Shown here: positions 11,707 through 21,180 of the stretch, piece after piece
How positions within the stretch are numbered: position 1 is the first letter of the stretch
Layout of the letters: each line of letters starts with the position of its first letter
Made by a program: the position numbers and the translations under genes
The notes under the pieces: generated by a model
Database searches by the model: none
Told to the model about the DNA's origin: nothing
What the model saw: the letters and a program-made list of their open reading frames with translations, nothing else
NCBI GenBank assembly: GCA_007258455.2
Contig: VDFB02373365.1
Span: 223,547,353-223,611,352 of the forward strand
DNA length: 64,000 nucleotides
Direction of reading: 5' to 3'
From: Sequoia sempervirens
Taxonomy: Eukaryota; Streptophyta; Pinopsida; Cupressales; Cupressaceae

Positions 11707-12175
11707 AATCTGTGGTATGTATCAATCGAGCCCCATTGCTTGAACTGTGCTAATTCATTAAATTGTAACTCAAGACCCTTCTTATTAAATCTATCAATTA
11801 GTCTCTCTATGAATTCTGCATAAGACTCAATTTGATCGTGACCCAGGTTAATCATACCATGATGCTACCACTCATGAGCACTAACATCCAAATGTATACC
11901 AACACACTTTATAGCTTCATCTATTGGCATTGGGTTAATGCTAGAAACATGTATTGAGTTTTTGTATCCAAGCCCTTGCTGTAGCCTTTCCCGAACCATC
12001 AAAATAAGGAATAGATAATTTACCAAATTTCCTTTGCAAGTCATGGTTATGAACTCTACCACCCTTGTGAGGTCTATGTCTCATCCTAACATCCATGTAA
12101 TCACAAAATAACAATTCAACTTGAAACTCTAACCCCAAATTTCTCCAATCTTGTAAAATTTGATCTTGCAATTCA
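11700..12175 (-). pseudogene. gypsy-2 gag, central/C-terminal part
   Basis: The minus strand encodes LQDQILQDW, then FGKLSIPYFDGSGKATARAW with IQKLNTCF, then NPMPIDEAIKCVGIHLDVSA, HEWW and NLGHDQIESYAEFIERLIDR with FNKKG, ending ELAQFKQWGSIDTYHRLQTL. This is the Retrotrans_gag core (AxAWIQxLxxxF, HEWW, ExFxxxLxxRF). It is split from its N-terminus by the copia insertion at 12176 and cut on the left by the hAT element. Confidence 0.85.
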
Positions 12176-12180
12176 TGTTG

Positions 12181-12380
12181 TGTTTATTAAAGTAATATTT
12201 CCTTACTTTATTAATTGCTCAAATATTGTAACGTATTGTAACATAGTTGTTTCTGTTGTTTCTATTCTTTCTTTAGTTTAGTTTTAGAAACTTTCTGATT
12301 TCTTTCGAAATCTTCCGATTGTAAAATTCTATAAAGAGGACATTGCCTCTTTCATTAATCTATTCAAATTTTTACCAATA
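12181..12380 (+). repeat. copia 5' LTR
   Basis: 200 bp, starting TGTTTATTAAAG and ending TTTTTACCAATA. It contains a TATAAAG box at 12330-12336. It is the partner of 17373-17561, from which it differs by a 9-bp indel and scattered substitutions. The non-canonical ATA end directly abuts the PBS. Confidence 0.93.
12330..12336 (+). promoter_or_regulatory. TATA box in copia 5' LTR
   Basis: TATAAAG, repeated at the equivalent site of the 3' LTR. It lies about 50 bp before the LTR end, so transcription would start inside the LTR. Confidence 0.55.
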
Positions 12381-12395
12381 TGGTATTAGAGCAGG
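12381..12395 (+). other. copia primer binding site (initiator tRNA-Met type)
   Basis: TGGTATTAGAGCAGG immediately follows the 5' LTR. The plant consensus for tRNA-iMet priming is TGGTATCAGAGC, so there is one C-to-T change. Confidence 0.85.
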
Positions 12396-13273
12396 ATTCA
12401 TCAAGCGGGAAAAAAATGTTTTCTTTTTTATATATATATATATTTTGAGCATTGATTTTTTTTGGTCTTTTTGCACGACTACATGTGCAATAGAAAATCA
12501 CGACCTCCCTTGCAAAATTGCGTATAGATTTGCATGTTTATGTTTTTTTGAAGAGTTCGTAGTTTTCTTCCCACACGATTACCATTTTGACAGAGTTTTC
12601 TTCTTGTTCTTTGGTGCGGGTATTCTCTTCCGTTTCCATACTCATGCGGTGAAGACTCTTCATGCGTTTTGGCATGATTTCTTCCAAGTTTCTCTTGTGC
12701 ACATTTCACCTTTGCTTGACCTCTTGAAATCGTGTTTTCTAAGAAGAAAACTCGTGATGGGCTTTCTACATATTTTTGTAGGTTTCTCTTGCGTTTTCTT
12801 AGACGTTTTCTCAGCCATTGTTGGAAACACGTTTATTCTTGTGAAGAAAATTGTGTGGGGATTTCTACGAAAGCTTTTTAAAACAATTTTTTTACCTATG
12901 TGCGAATCTCCTGAATCACATCTCCGTGTTTTTCTGTGTGGGTGATCGTGATTCTTTGCAATTTCTTCCTCTTTCTTGTGTGCCTAAAGTATCTTTCTGG
13001 GCATTTTCTGTTATTTTCTAAAAACTTGTATTTTTTTTGGGCATATTTTCTGCCTTTATTGTCAGTCTCCTTGTAGCATTTTGTCTTTTTTCTGTGGGTG
13101 TTGTTCTTCCATATATTAGAGGGTGTTGTTTTTATCTAAGCACATTGCTCTTATGCTTGCGCCTTTTTGATCCTTATTTGTGCGACCTTGAGATTTGAGC
13201 CTTTTATATTTTGTTAGATTTTTGTATTTGAGGCATTCGATACCTCTTTTCTGTCAGATTTTGTTTGTGCAAA
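12396..13273 (+). other. copia 5' leader
   Basis: A T-rich untranslated leader of about 0.88 kb with a short TA microsatellite at about 12431. The 200-codon frame at 12343-12945 begins inside the LTR, is rich in Phe/Leu/Ile because of the T-rich sequence, and has no domain, so I do not call it a gene. Confidence 0.6.
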
Positions 13274-14120
13274 ATGGCTTCTCTGTCACACATTATGCTA
13301 GAGGGCAGTCAAAAAATTCAACGGTTGCAATTACAATGCCTAGAAGCAGCGCATGATGACAATTTTTCAATATCGTTGTCTTGCCCAGATTGTTTTGGGC
13401 AACAAGACATGCCCTGCATTTGGAGACAAAGATCAAGAAAAGTTTGATGAAAAAAATCGTGAAACTGTGATGCTCATTAAACAATCTGTCACTGATGACC
13501 AGCTACCTCAGGTACTATCTGGCAAATCAACGAAAGAAATTTAGGATCTTCTAAAAGATCTTCATGAAACATCCGACAAGAGCCGTGCGTTCTTTCTGAA
13601 GAACATGCTGTTTTCCATCATGATGGATGAGAAGACAACTTTGCAAGCGCACTTGACAAAAATCAAGGACATCCGTGATCGGCTAGAGGCTATTGGTCAA
13701 AAAATGGTGGAAGAAGATATGGTAGTCATCACTCTGAAAAGTCTACCAAAATATTACGAGCACTTTATTGAGACCCTCAACATTACTTCAGCTAATGTTG
13801 ATTTGAAGTTTTCAAATCTTTGCACCATACTTCTGCAGCAGGATCGTTGGAAACAATAGTTCGGTAGCGGTGCTAGTTCATCCTCCACAGAGCAGACATT
13901 TCTTGCCAAGACCGTTCAGAAATGTAAAGGCAAAAATCAGCCTTCTTAGCAAACCAGTCAAATGCAATCTCAAGATTCTTCCTAAAAGAAGAATGTTCAG
14001 TTTAATTATTGCCACAAATATGGTCACATGAAGAAAGATTGTTGGAAACACTTGGCTTTTGAACAAAACAAGCAAGGAGAGTCTAAACCTAAAGCCTATG
14101 TTGTAGAGCACATTGAGCAT
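13274..14120 (+). pseudogene. copia gag, broken
   Basis: The start is taken at ATG 13274 (MASLSHIMLEGS), which reads in another frame until about 13350. A small indel or decay there moves into the main frame (YRCLAQIV). The body has KSRAFFLKNMLFSIMM, then LTKIKDIRDRLEAIGQKM and LKSLPKYYEHFI, the UBN2/copia gag pattern. A zinc knuckle at about 14004-14040 reads FNYCHKYGHMKKDC, with Phe in place of the first Cys. Stops include TAG at about 13542 and 13857. Confidence 0.85.
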
Positions 14121-14400
14121 AGGGAATCTGCGTTCTATGCTTTTGTGGCCAAGAGTCTAGCAAATCCTATTAAATCCTCTACCTGGTACATTGATTCAGG
14201 TGCATCTCGACACTTCACTCATTGTTGGGATTGGTTCATTGAGTACACGCCATTCAGAGATTCTGTTATCTTTGGAGGAGGGGAGGAGTATATTGTTGTT
14301 GGAAATGGCAACATGCAAATTCATTCTAGAGGGAGAAATTTAATATTTCTCGAGGTATACTCTGTACTTGGCATGGAGTTGAACTTGCTCTCAGTTAGTC
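14121..14400 (+). pseudogene. copia protease
   Basis: Aspartic protease that processes the polyprotein. WYIDSGASRHFTH carries the active-site D-S-G (Asp codon at 14193-14195). The following IFGGGEEYIVVGNGNMQI and LNLLSVSQI are typical of copia proteases. This stretch keeps an open frame. Confidence 0.88.
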
Positions 14401-14569
14401 AGATCATGACTCACTCTGCTCAGCTTGATATTGTTTTTAGCATGCATAAATGCAACATTGTTGATAGAGAGACTCACACTACTGTTGTTCAGGGACTTGA
14501 GGATCATGGTCTATATAGACTTGTTGATTCTGGTGATTCTCAAGAGCACGCTATGGCAACTAGGAGTAC

Positions 14570-15420
14570 TTCAATCAAAATCCATTGGCATCAGTGTTAT
14601 GGGCACTTGAACATGCAATATCTCTCTCAGTTATCTCGAGAGGATCTGGTTGGTGGCCTACCTGCGATTCAGACTCAGAATCATGGAGTATGCGAGGCTT
14701 GCCAGGCTAGAAAGCAACATCAGGCTCCATTCTCAGATAGTCATTCATGGCAAGCTTCCAAGGTATTATAGTTGGTTCACGCTAATGTATGTGGTCCAAT
14801 GAATACTCCTTTAGTTACTGGTTGCAGGTATTTTTTATTATTTGTTGATGATTTCAGCAAAACAATGTGGGTGTATTTTCTGAAAAAAAAATCAGATGTG
14901 TTTGGTATATTTTGACAATATAAGGCCTTAGTTGAAAAAGAGTTTGGTTCTCCAATAGTTACTCTTAGGTCTGATAATGGGGGGGAATTTTGTTCTACTA
15001 ATTTCTCCAATTTCAATGCTACACATGGCATTAAGTGCCAACTTACCACACCTTACACCCCTCAGCAGAATGGTGTCGTAGAACATAGAAATCACACTAT
15101 TATTGAAATGACTCATTCTATGTTGGAGTATAGACATGTTCCTAAGAAATTTTGGGCTGAAGCAGTTTATACTGCAGTCTATCGTCTAAACCGGTCTCCT
15201 ACTCATGCCGTTAAGAAGATGACTCCTGAAGAAGCTTGGTCTGGACGCAAGCCTAAGTTTAGCCACTAGAAAGTTTTTGGCTCTACTGCTCATGTGTGGA
15301 TTCCAGATGTCAAGCGCACTAAGTTGGATTCCAAAAGCCAAAAACTCATGTTCATTGGTTACAGTGAGAATCATAAGGCATATAGATTGATTGATGTAGA
15401 TATAGACCGTCACATCTTCA
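14570..15420 (+). pseudogene. copia integrase, broken
   Basis: The pre-integrase zinc-binding part has HWHQCYGHLNMQYLSQL and CEACQARKQHQAPF (HHCC). The catalytic core has FVDDFSKTMWVYF (first Asp), LRSDNGGEF (second Asp) and PQQNGVVEHRN (Glu), so D, D and E are all retained. KVFGSTAHVWIPDVKRTKLD and FIGYSENHKAYRL follow. Stops occur at TAG 14769, a TGA near 14913 and TAG near 15267. Confidence 0.88.
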
Positions 15421-15879
15421 GTCGTGATGTTGTGGTTGATGAAAATCGTGGGCCCTCCATTTAGTCTTCTCCTTCTGTGAGCCTTGAGGATCAGCCTCTG
15501 AAAGATTCTGAATTGAGTGTTTGTCTTCCCCTGAGTCCACCTGATGGGAGGGATTCTGCAGTTGAGTAGCCACCTCAGCAGAATGTTCCACCACCCGCCC
15601 CTCAGGACAATTTGGATCCTGATCCAGCTGATTCTATGCCAACTACACTTGGAGATGTTGCTCCACTTGTTTCAGATATTGGTCCCTCTACTCTCTGGCC
15701 TAAATGGTATGCTAAAACCATTAGTGATCTTCATGATGATGAATTGATCGAGGGTAGAACTGCTCGGAAGAAGAGCAAGCAACAAAATACTGTCAATTTT
15801 TCTCTAATGGCCAACCTTCATAGCATCTCTGAGCCTCAGACATACACAGAGGCTAAAGGTGTACCTGAGTGGGAATAGA

Positions 15880-16660
15880 CTATGGAAGCTGAACATAATA
15901 GCCTTTTGAAGAATAACACTTGAGTCCTTTCTGATCTTCCACTTAGGAATAAACCCATTGGCTGCAAATGGGTGTATAAAGTTAAGTATAAGGCTGAAAG
16001 AACCCTTGATAAGTATAAGGCTCGGTTGGTAGCCAAAGGGTTTTCATAGAAAAAGGGCATTGATTATGAGGAGACTTTTGCTCCTATAACCAAAATGAGT
16101 ACTATTTGGCTTGTCCTCGCTACTGCAACTCAGTTTGGTTGGAAAGTCCATCAAATGGATGTCAAGAGTGTGTTTCTTAATGGTGATCTATAGGAAGAAG
16201 GCTATATGATGCAGCCTCTCGGTTTCAAGGTTCCTGGTAAAGAACACCAAGTTTGCAGACTTGTGAAAGCACTCTATGGCCTTAAATAGGCTCCATGGGC
16301 ATGGTACATGAAAATAATTGATAAGTACCTTGTTGATCATAGTTTTCAGAGGATCCCTTTTGATTCAAATTTGTTTGTCAAATAGACTGGTGATGATATT
16401 CTTGTGCTTGTTGTCTATGTTGATAACCTTATCATTACTGGCAACTCAAAACATTTGATTGAAGAGATAAAACACAATCTCAGTCAATCCTTTGACATGA
16501 TAGATTTGGGACTTCATTATTGTCTTGATGTTGAGGTTGTGGTTTGGCAGACAACTGATAGCATCTTCATTTCTTAGTCCAAGTATGCTCACAGTTTGCT
16601 TGATAAGTTTAGAATGAATGATTGCAAACCTGCCTCTACACCTATGGAGAAAGGGCTCAA
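15880..16660 (+). pseudogene. copia reverse transcriptase, broken
   Basis: The RVT_2 motifs are KPIGCKWVYKVKYKAE, YKARLVAKGFS, DYEETFAPITKMSTI, VHQMDVKSVFLNGDL and CRLVKALYGLK. The active-site box reads VYVDNLIITG, with the second Asp changed to Asn (AAC at 16425-16427), itself a G-to-A change. Many stops fall at positions normally Gln (GFS-Q, GDL-Q, GLK-Q). Confidence 0.88.
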
Positions 16661-17350
16661 ACTATCAGCAAAATCAGATTCGCCTATGGAAAATGAATCT
16701 GCATTCAGGCAACTAGTAGGCAGCCTCACTTATCTCACTGTTACTAGACCTGATCTCAGTTTTGTAGTGAGCTACATCTCTTGCTTCATGATAGCCCCTA
16801 AAGCTGGACATTGGGTTGCAACGAAGCATGTGCTGAGATATGTGAAAGGCACTTCCAACTTTAGCATTTTGTATGGAAGGTGCAAAGATCCTACGCTAAT
16901 TGGCTAGACAGACTCAGATTGGGTAGGTTCTATTGATGACAAAAAGTTTACTTTAGGGTATGTATTTAGTTTGGGCACAGGTGCAGTCACATGGACCAGG
17001 AAGAAGTAGCAGACAGTGGCTCTCTCCTCAATTGAAGCTGAATATCGGGGAGCTGTTAAAGTAGCTTGTAAGGCAGTTTGGCTTTGAAGGATGCTTTTTG
17101 ACATGCAAATGTCTCAAGTAGAACTTCTCTTGTGCTGTGACAATCAAGGGGTGTTGAAACTCGCCAAAAATCCAGTCTTTCATGAAAGGAAAAAGCATGT
17201 TGAACTTCATTGTCATTTCATCCGCTAGCTTGTCGAAGACGGATCAGTAGCATTGCAGTATGTTCCAATAGAGGATCAGACTGCTAATATTTTCACCAAG
17301 TCTCTAAGCCCGGATAAGTTTGTCAAATTTAGGGGGTATTTTGGTGTAGT
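16661..17350 (+). pseudogene. copia RNase H, broken
   Basis: The linker FRQLVGSLTYLTVTRPDLSF leads into RNase H: TDSDWVGSIDDKKFTLGYVF (Asp), LSSIEAEYRG (Glu), [13 protein letters not shown] (Asp) and [12 protein letters not shown]. The frame then runs to the end of pol near 17380. Stops at about 16905, 17007, 17085 and 17226 replace Trp, Gln, Arg and Gln-type codons. Confidence 0.88.
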
Positions 17351-17360
17351 TGATAGATCG

Positions 17361-17372
17361 AGCATTAAGGGA
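17361..17372 (+). other. copia polypurine tract
   Basis: A short purine-rich run (GCATTAAGGGA) directly before the 3' LTR, where plus-strand DNA synthesis would be primed. It is less pure than usual. Confidence 0.45.
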
Positions 17373-17561
17373 TGGTATTAAAGTAATATTTCCTTACTTT
17401 ATTAATGCTCAAATATTGTAATGTATTTTAACATAGCTGTTTCTATTCTTCCTTTAGTTTAGTTTTAGAAACTTTCTAATTTCTTTTGAAATCTTCTGAT
17501 TGTAAAATTCTATAAAGAGGACATTGCCTCTTTCATTAATCTATTCAGATTTTTACCAATA
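17373..17561 (+). repeat. copia 3' LTR
   Basis: 189 bp from TGGTATTAAAG to TTTTTACCAATA, the partner of 12181-12380. The target duplication TGTTG follows at 17563-17567 after one extra base. Confidence 0.92.
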
Positions 17562-17567
17562 GTGTTG

Positions 17568-17994
17568 GCTTAACTTCAATCTGATGGTTATTTGTTGGAG
17601 GAAAATTAGGCATCAGGGGTCTAGTATTTGCTATCTTGGTCACAGTATGATAATTAACAGCCCTATTGTTAACTGATCCATCATCATTGCCATCGTTCCT
17701 ACCATTGACATTGTTCCCATCGTTGCGCTGTAACTCTTGCTGCCCTCTAGCAAGATCATTCAAAATTTCCCTAGTGCTTGGTTCCCCACGCTCTCTATCA
17801 CCCATATCTCCCACAACCTTTTTAGCACATGCAAATATATCAATATCACTTGTATCACTGCTTGTGGGCGAATCCTGATGTAGACGAAGGATTCCTGATA
17901 CAGTTTCTCCCTCATGAACTTGAGGGGACTGCCACTGAGTTTTCCTCTGTTCTCTATTAAAACACCTCTGCAGCTGAATAATTTTTTTTAGCAC
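17568..17994 (-). pseudogene. gypsy-2 gag, N-terminal part
   Basis: The minus strand reads MLKKIIQLQRCFNREQRKTQ, then an Asp/Ser-rich stretch (DSPTSSDTSDIDIF), then a hydrophilic Asn/Asp/Gly-rich part and PLMPNFPPTNNHQIEVKPT, where the copia element interrupts. Its ATG lies about 20 bp after the PBS. The protein resumes at 12175 on the other side of the insert, with a one-base frame discrepancy across the reconstructed empty site. Confidence 0.75.
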
Positions 17995-18014
17995 AAGCTA
18001 GTAGGATAAAGTGT

Positions 18015-18026
18015 GCTCTGATACCA
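18015..18026 (-). other. gypsy-2 primer binding site (initiator tRNA-Met)
   Basis: Plus-strand GCTCTGATACCA is the exact reverse complement of TGGTATCAGAGC. It fixes the element's orientation as minus and places the 5' LTR to its right. Confidence 0.88.
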
Positions 18027-18027
18027 C

Positions 18028-18690
18028 TGAAATAGGCTACCCTATTTTGGAATTAAATCACTCCCAACTTTTTTTTTTTTTTTACATCAAAATTTACAAT
18101 TTCACCCACTGATCTTTACAAACATTTTGACAAACATATTGCTAGTGACATGGTTTAATAAATAGTCGTAGGAGTAACAAAGTTTGAAATTTTCTCTTTT
18201 AAAAAAAAAAAAAAAAAACTCAAACAACTATTCAAAAATAGATTTCCCGTACTTAAGAAATAAGCACATAGGATTCTCATACAGTAACATGATATTGCAA
18301 GTAATAAATACATAAATGGTTTAGTAACAATTACAGTATATGACTTGGATACAATAATAAGATTTAATTGCCTAACCTAGAAATTTTAAAGACTTTGAAA
18401 TATGCTCGGTTTTAGCACAAACTTCCAGCTAACACTTAAAAGGTTTGAGTTTTTAATCACTTCAACTGGAGTAGGAGCCTCACGTTCTACAAATAATAAT
18501 AGAATGGTTATTTAATCAACCTTCTAGACGACACGTAAAGTATCAATTATTTCCAACTTTCCTTCACTCTTGAAGGCCTCAGCTTGAACTATCCAACCTC
18601 GATTTTACCCTGGACTCCATCGTATACCTGTTCAAGTTTAGAAATATAACAACGACGCTTGTGATTTAAACCACCCACGACTCCTAGTTT
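18028..18690 (-). repeat. gypsy-2 5' LTR (outer end uncertain)
   Basis: It starts with TGAAATAGG on the plus strand, directly beyond the PBS, as expected for an LTR ending CA on the minus strand. It includes a T-run (18070-18083) and an A-run (18202-18218). No second LTR copy is present in the window, so the right boundary is placed only by the start of LINE coding sequence near 18690. Confidence 0.55.
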
Positions 18691-19620
18691 CGGGTCTCCT
18701 TGAAACATCTAAAGCTATTTTCTAGGAGGAAAACACTCTACATGGGAAATAAGAAGTGGAAGAAATGATCTTTTCTAGGAGAATTGTTGGAATAGATACG
18801 ATGCTCTAAGTAATCTCCCAAATATTGAAAAAATCAGGCATGTCCAAGAAAATAATTGGGGTAGACATGCGACGGACTATATCACTTGTGTGGATTGCGT
18901 AGGCTTTTGTGAATGGAGATTGAAAAGATTTTAGGACTTACATATGTAGGAAGATCAAAAAAATCATTCTAAAATAAATGTTGGCTAGAAGGAAATTATT
19001 CATTAGTGAAGAGGAAAATTGCATTAGATGGTGCAATTCAAAATTGGGAAACTATAACGTAAAATTGGTTTATAAGTTGTTGGAGGTTGAGTGGAAAAAA
19101 TTTGATTGGATCACACATGTATGTTGGAATAAGAATTGTCTTCCCAAAGGTGGGGCTTTTAGGTGGGAAATTATTCAAGAGGATTCTCACCTTGAAAATA
19201 CTTAGGAAGATGGGATTCATTGGACCCCTCCATATGTGTCTTGTGCAAAAAAGAAGAGATGGTTGATCATATACTATTAAATATTTAATTTGTTAATGAA
19301 CATTGGTAGTTGGTATATAAGAAACTCAATTGGCATAGCCCATGAGCATAGGATATTCTTAGAAACTTTTAACTCATGATCCTCCCTTTATAACAAGACT
19401 AATTTCTATAGAATTTGGACTATGTGTCCCTTAATTATCATTTGGGAAATATGGAAGAAAATGAACAAGAAGATTTTCTAATAGAAATAAATAACAAGTG
19501 AAAGTTCAAATCAAAATTGGAAAGAAAAATAGAAGAAATGGTAAATAACAATGATAGGAATAAAATCTTAAAACACGAGGCCTTCACTCATGGGATAATG
19601 AGTCAACAAAAAAATATATG
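18690..19620 (+). pseudogene. LINE ORF2 zf-RVT region, broken
   Basis: After WEIRSGRNDLF and NWGRHATDYITCVDC, the frame at 18978-19205 has WCNSKLGNYNVKLVYKLL, CWNKNCLPKGGAFRWEI and, past a stop, TPPYVSCAKKKRW. This is the zinc-binding domain downstream of LINE reverse transcriptases (pattern G-x-Y-x-V-K, then W, then P-K-x-x-x-F-x-W). A further piece (IWTMCPLIIIWEIWKKMNK) follows at about 19410. Confidence 0.8.
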
Positions 19621-19631
19621 GGGTTGATAAT

Positions 19632-20596
19632 GGGTGATCCCACAATAGTGGCTTACACTTTTTGGGACATCCTGATTTTTGTTGAAATCACATATTTTTA
19701 GAAAATATAATGATTTAAGCATTGAAAAGTTTCATTTAAAGCATTCCAATTGAAGAGGGATTGATCAAACCACATTGAATCAAACCCCCTTGAATAGAAC
19801 TCCGCTAGTTTGAAACTATACCTATATCGAAGTCTCATTTACACCTATCAAAATGTTGATTAAAAACCACTTTTGATTTATCTTTTGAGGGATCAAATGA
19901 ATTCATTTAATTTAATTTTTTGTAAGTATGTAGTCCTTATTATAAGCTTCCCAAAAAGTATAATTTTAAATATATTTAATTTGATTATTACATTTATTTT
20001 TTATTTCTTGTGAATGTAGGTTTTTCACCGAAAATCAACATCTTTGTTCTACACATGTGGAAAAATAGTAGATTACCAAAAAACAATTCTAAAAAATATT
20101 TGTGCCTTTGATATGTCCTTGATCCAACAAAAAAAACGAATTTTGATACATGCAAAAAAAAGTTGTGTTAGCAAGTAAACTTATGTCTAAATTGTAATTG
20201 GTTTGACTTCAAAACTTAATTAAGAAAAAAATATTCAATAAAACACTATGAAACCAAATGCATGCCCTAGATATCATAGTTACAAATCTAAATTTGAAAA
20301 AAATAGAATTTTATCTTTCATAGAAAAAAAATTATGTATTAGCAAGTACGCATCACTCTTTGAAAATGGTGTTTACTATTAAAAACTAGGTATTGAAGGA
20401 GATGGAAAAAAAATGCAATTTAATTCCATTTTTTAAAAAAATATAAACAAAATTTTACAAATCACTTGTTTGCATCATCTTCAAATTCCTCATGGTTTAA
20501 CAGCGATAGGTGTCTAAAAGTGAAGAAAAAGTTCAAAAAGTTCATTTCAATGTCAAGTTTGGCCAAAAAGTGTAAACCACTATTGTGGGATCACCC
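19632..20596. mobile_element. 965-bp non-autonomous TIR transposon, nested in the LINE
   Basis: Terminal inverted repeats of 34 bp, GGGTGATCCCACAATAGTGG at the left start and the matching reverse complement at 20563-20596, differ at a single position. Both sides are flanked by TAAT (19628-19631 and 20597-20600), a 4-bp target duplication. The AT-rich interior has no coding capacity. LINE sequence resumes on the right. The superfamily is unassigned: a 4-bp duplication does not fit hAT (8), Harbinger (3) or Mutator (9). Confidence 0.88.
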
Positions 20597-20600
20597 TAAT

Positions 20601-21180
20601 ATCTCTCATTCATGGGGTTATAGGGGTCATGCTCTTCAAATTCCAAGGGAATAAACCATTTGGATGGTGCCTCTGATGGGTTAGAATAAGCTAAAATTTG
20701 ACAAGGCCTCAATCCAAACATCTTTGGGGCTACTTGCATTATGAGAGACAATGAAGGATATGAGAGACAATGAAGGAAATTTGATAGAAGCCACTTTGAA
20801 GTGTTTGGGATAGGGAACAAATAATGAAGCAGAAGCCATGGTCCTTTTTTAGGCCTACAACTTTATTCACACCTAGGAATTAAGAAGGTGCAAATACAAG
20901 GTGACTCCTATATTATTATAAATGCAATAAGGAAAAAAGGAGCCCAAAATTGGAATGTTAATAGAATTCTAAATCAATTTTGGCCCTTGGTAAACAAACT
21001 AGAGGTCTTTACAATCAAACATGTTTATAGAGAAGGGGATTATCATGTTGAAGTGTTGGACAAATTTAGTATCGATCATGACATGGGGATGTTATTTTTT
21101 GATGATCCGTTATCTTTGGGAAAGGTAGTTTTTTTTTTTCGATTACGCAAAATTATTACATTACAAATAAATTTATTATA
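20601..21180 (+). pseudogene. LINE terminal RNase H, broken
   Basis: At about 20658 LDGASDG (usually F-D-G-A-S-R-G) gives the first Asp, followed by FGATCIMRDNEG. The frame at 20888-21181 has IQGDSYIIINAIRKKGAQNW, LNQFWPLVNKLEVFTIKHVY and REGDYHVEVLDK, the RVT_3 RNase H with its conserved GDS and H-x-YREGN-x-x-AD motif, here decayed. A T-run at 21127-21138 lies near its 3' end. Confidence 0.8.

Larger units (their letters stand above)
12176..17567 (+). mobile_element. complete Ty1/copia retrotransposon with target duplication
   Basis: Two direct LTRs (12181-12380 and 17373-17561) enclose a PBS, a leader, one pol-type frame in copia order (gag, protease, integrase, RT, RNase H) and a purine-rich tract. 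The flanks carry TGTTG at 12176-12180 and at 17563-17567, a 5-bp target duplication. It sits inside the gag of the minus-strand gypsy-2. By eye the LTRs differ at about nine positions plus a few indels in roughly 190 bp. The coding frame keeps one phase for about 4 kb but has around 20 in-frame stops, so the element is not autonomous now. Confidence 0.93.
18690..21180 (+). mobile_element. LINE (L1-type) remnant, 5'-truncated, interrupted
   Basis: The C-terminal ORF2 region of a plant L1-type LINE: post-RT segment (HSTWEIRSGRNDLF at about 18735), zf-RVT, then an RNase H. No endonuclease or RT core is present. A TIR element (19632-20596) splits it. Many stops. Confidence 0.8.

Noticed and set aside
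11424..11855. Long frames on both strands with repeated RVRAQDS/SPSSRL-type text
   Set aside because: They are translations of the GAGTC/GACTC repeat array, open on both strands because of the repeat, not genes.
12343..12945. 200-codon plus-strand frame
   Set aside because: It begins inside the copia LTR and covers the T-rich leader; Phe/Leu-rich with no domain.
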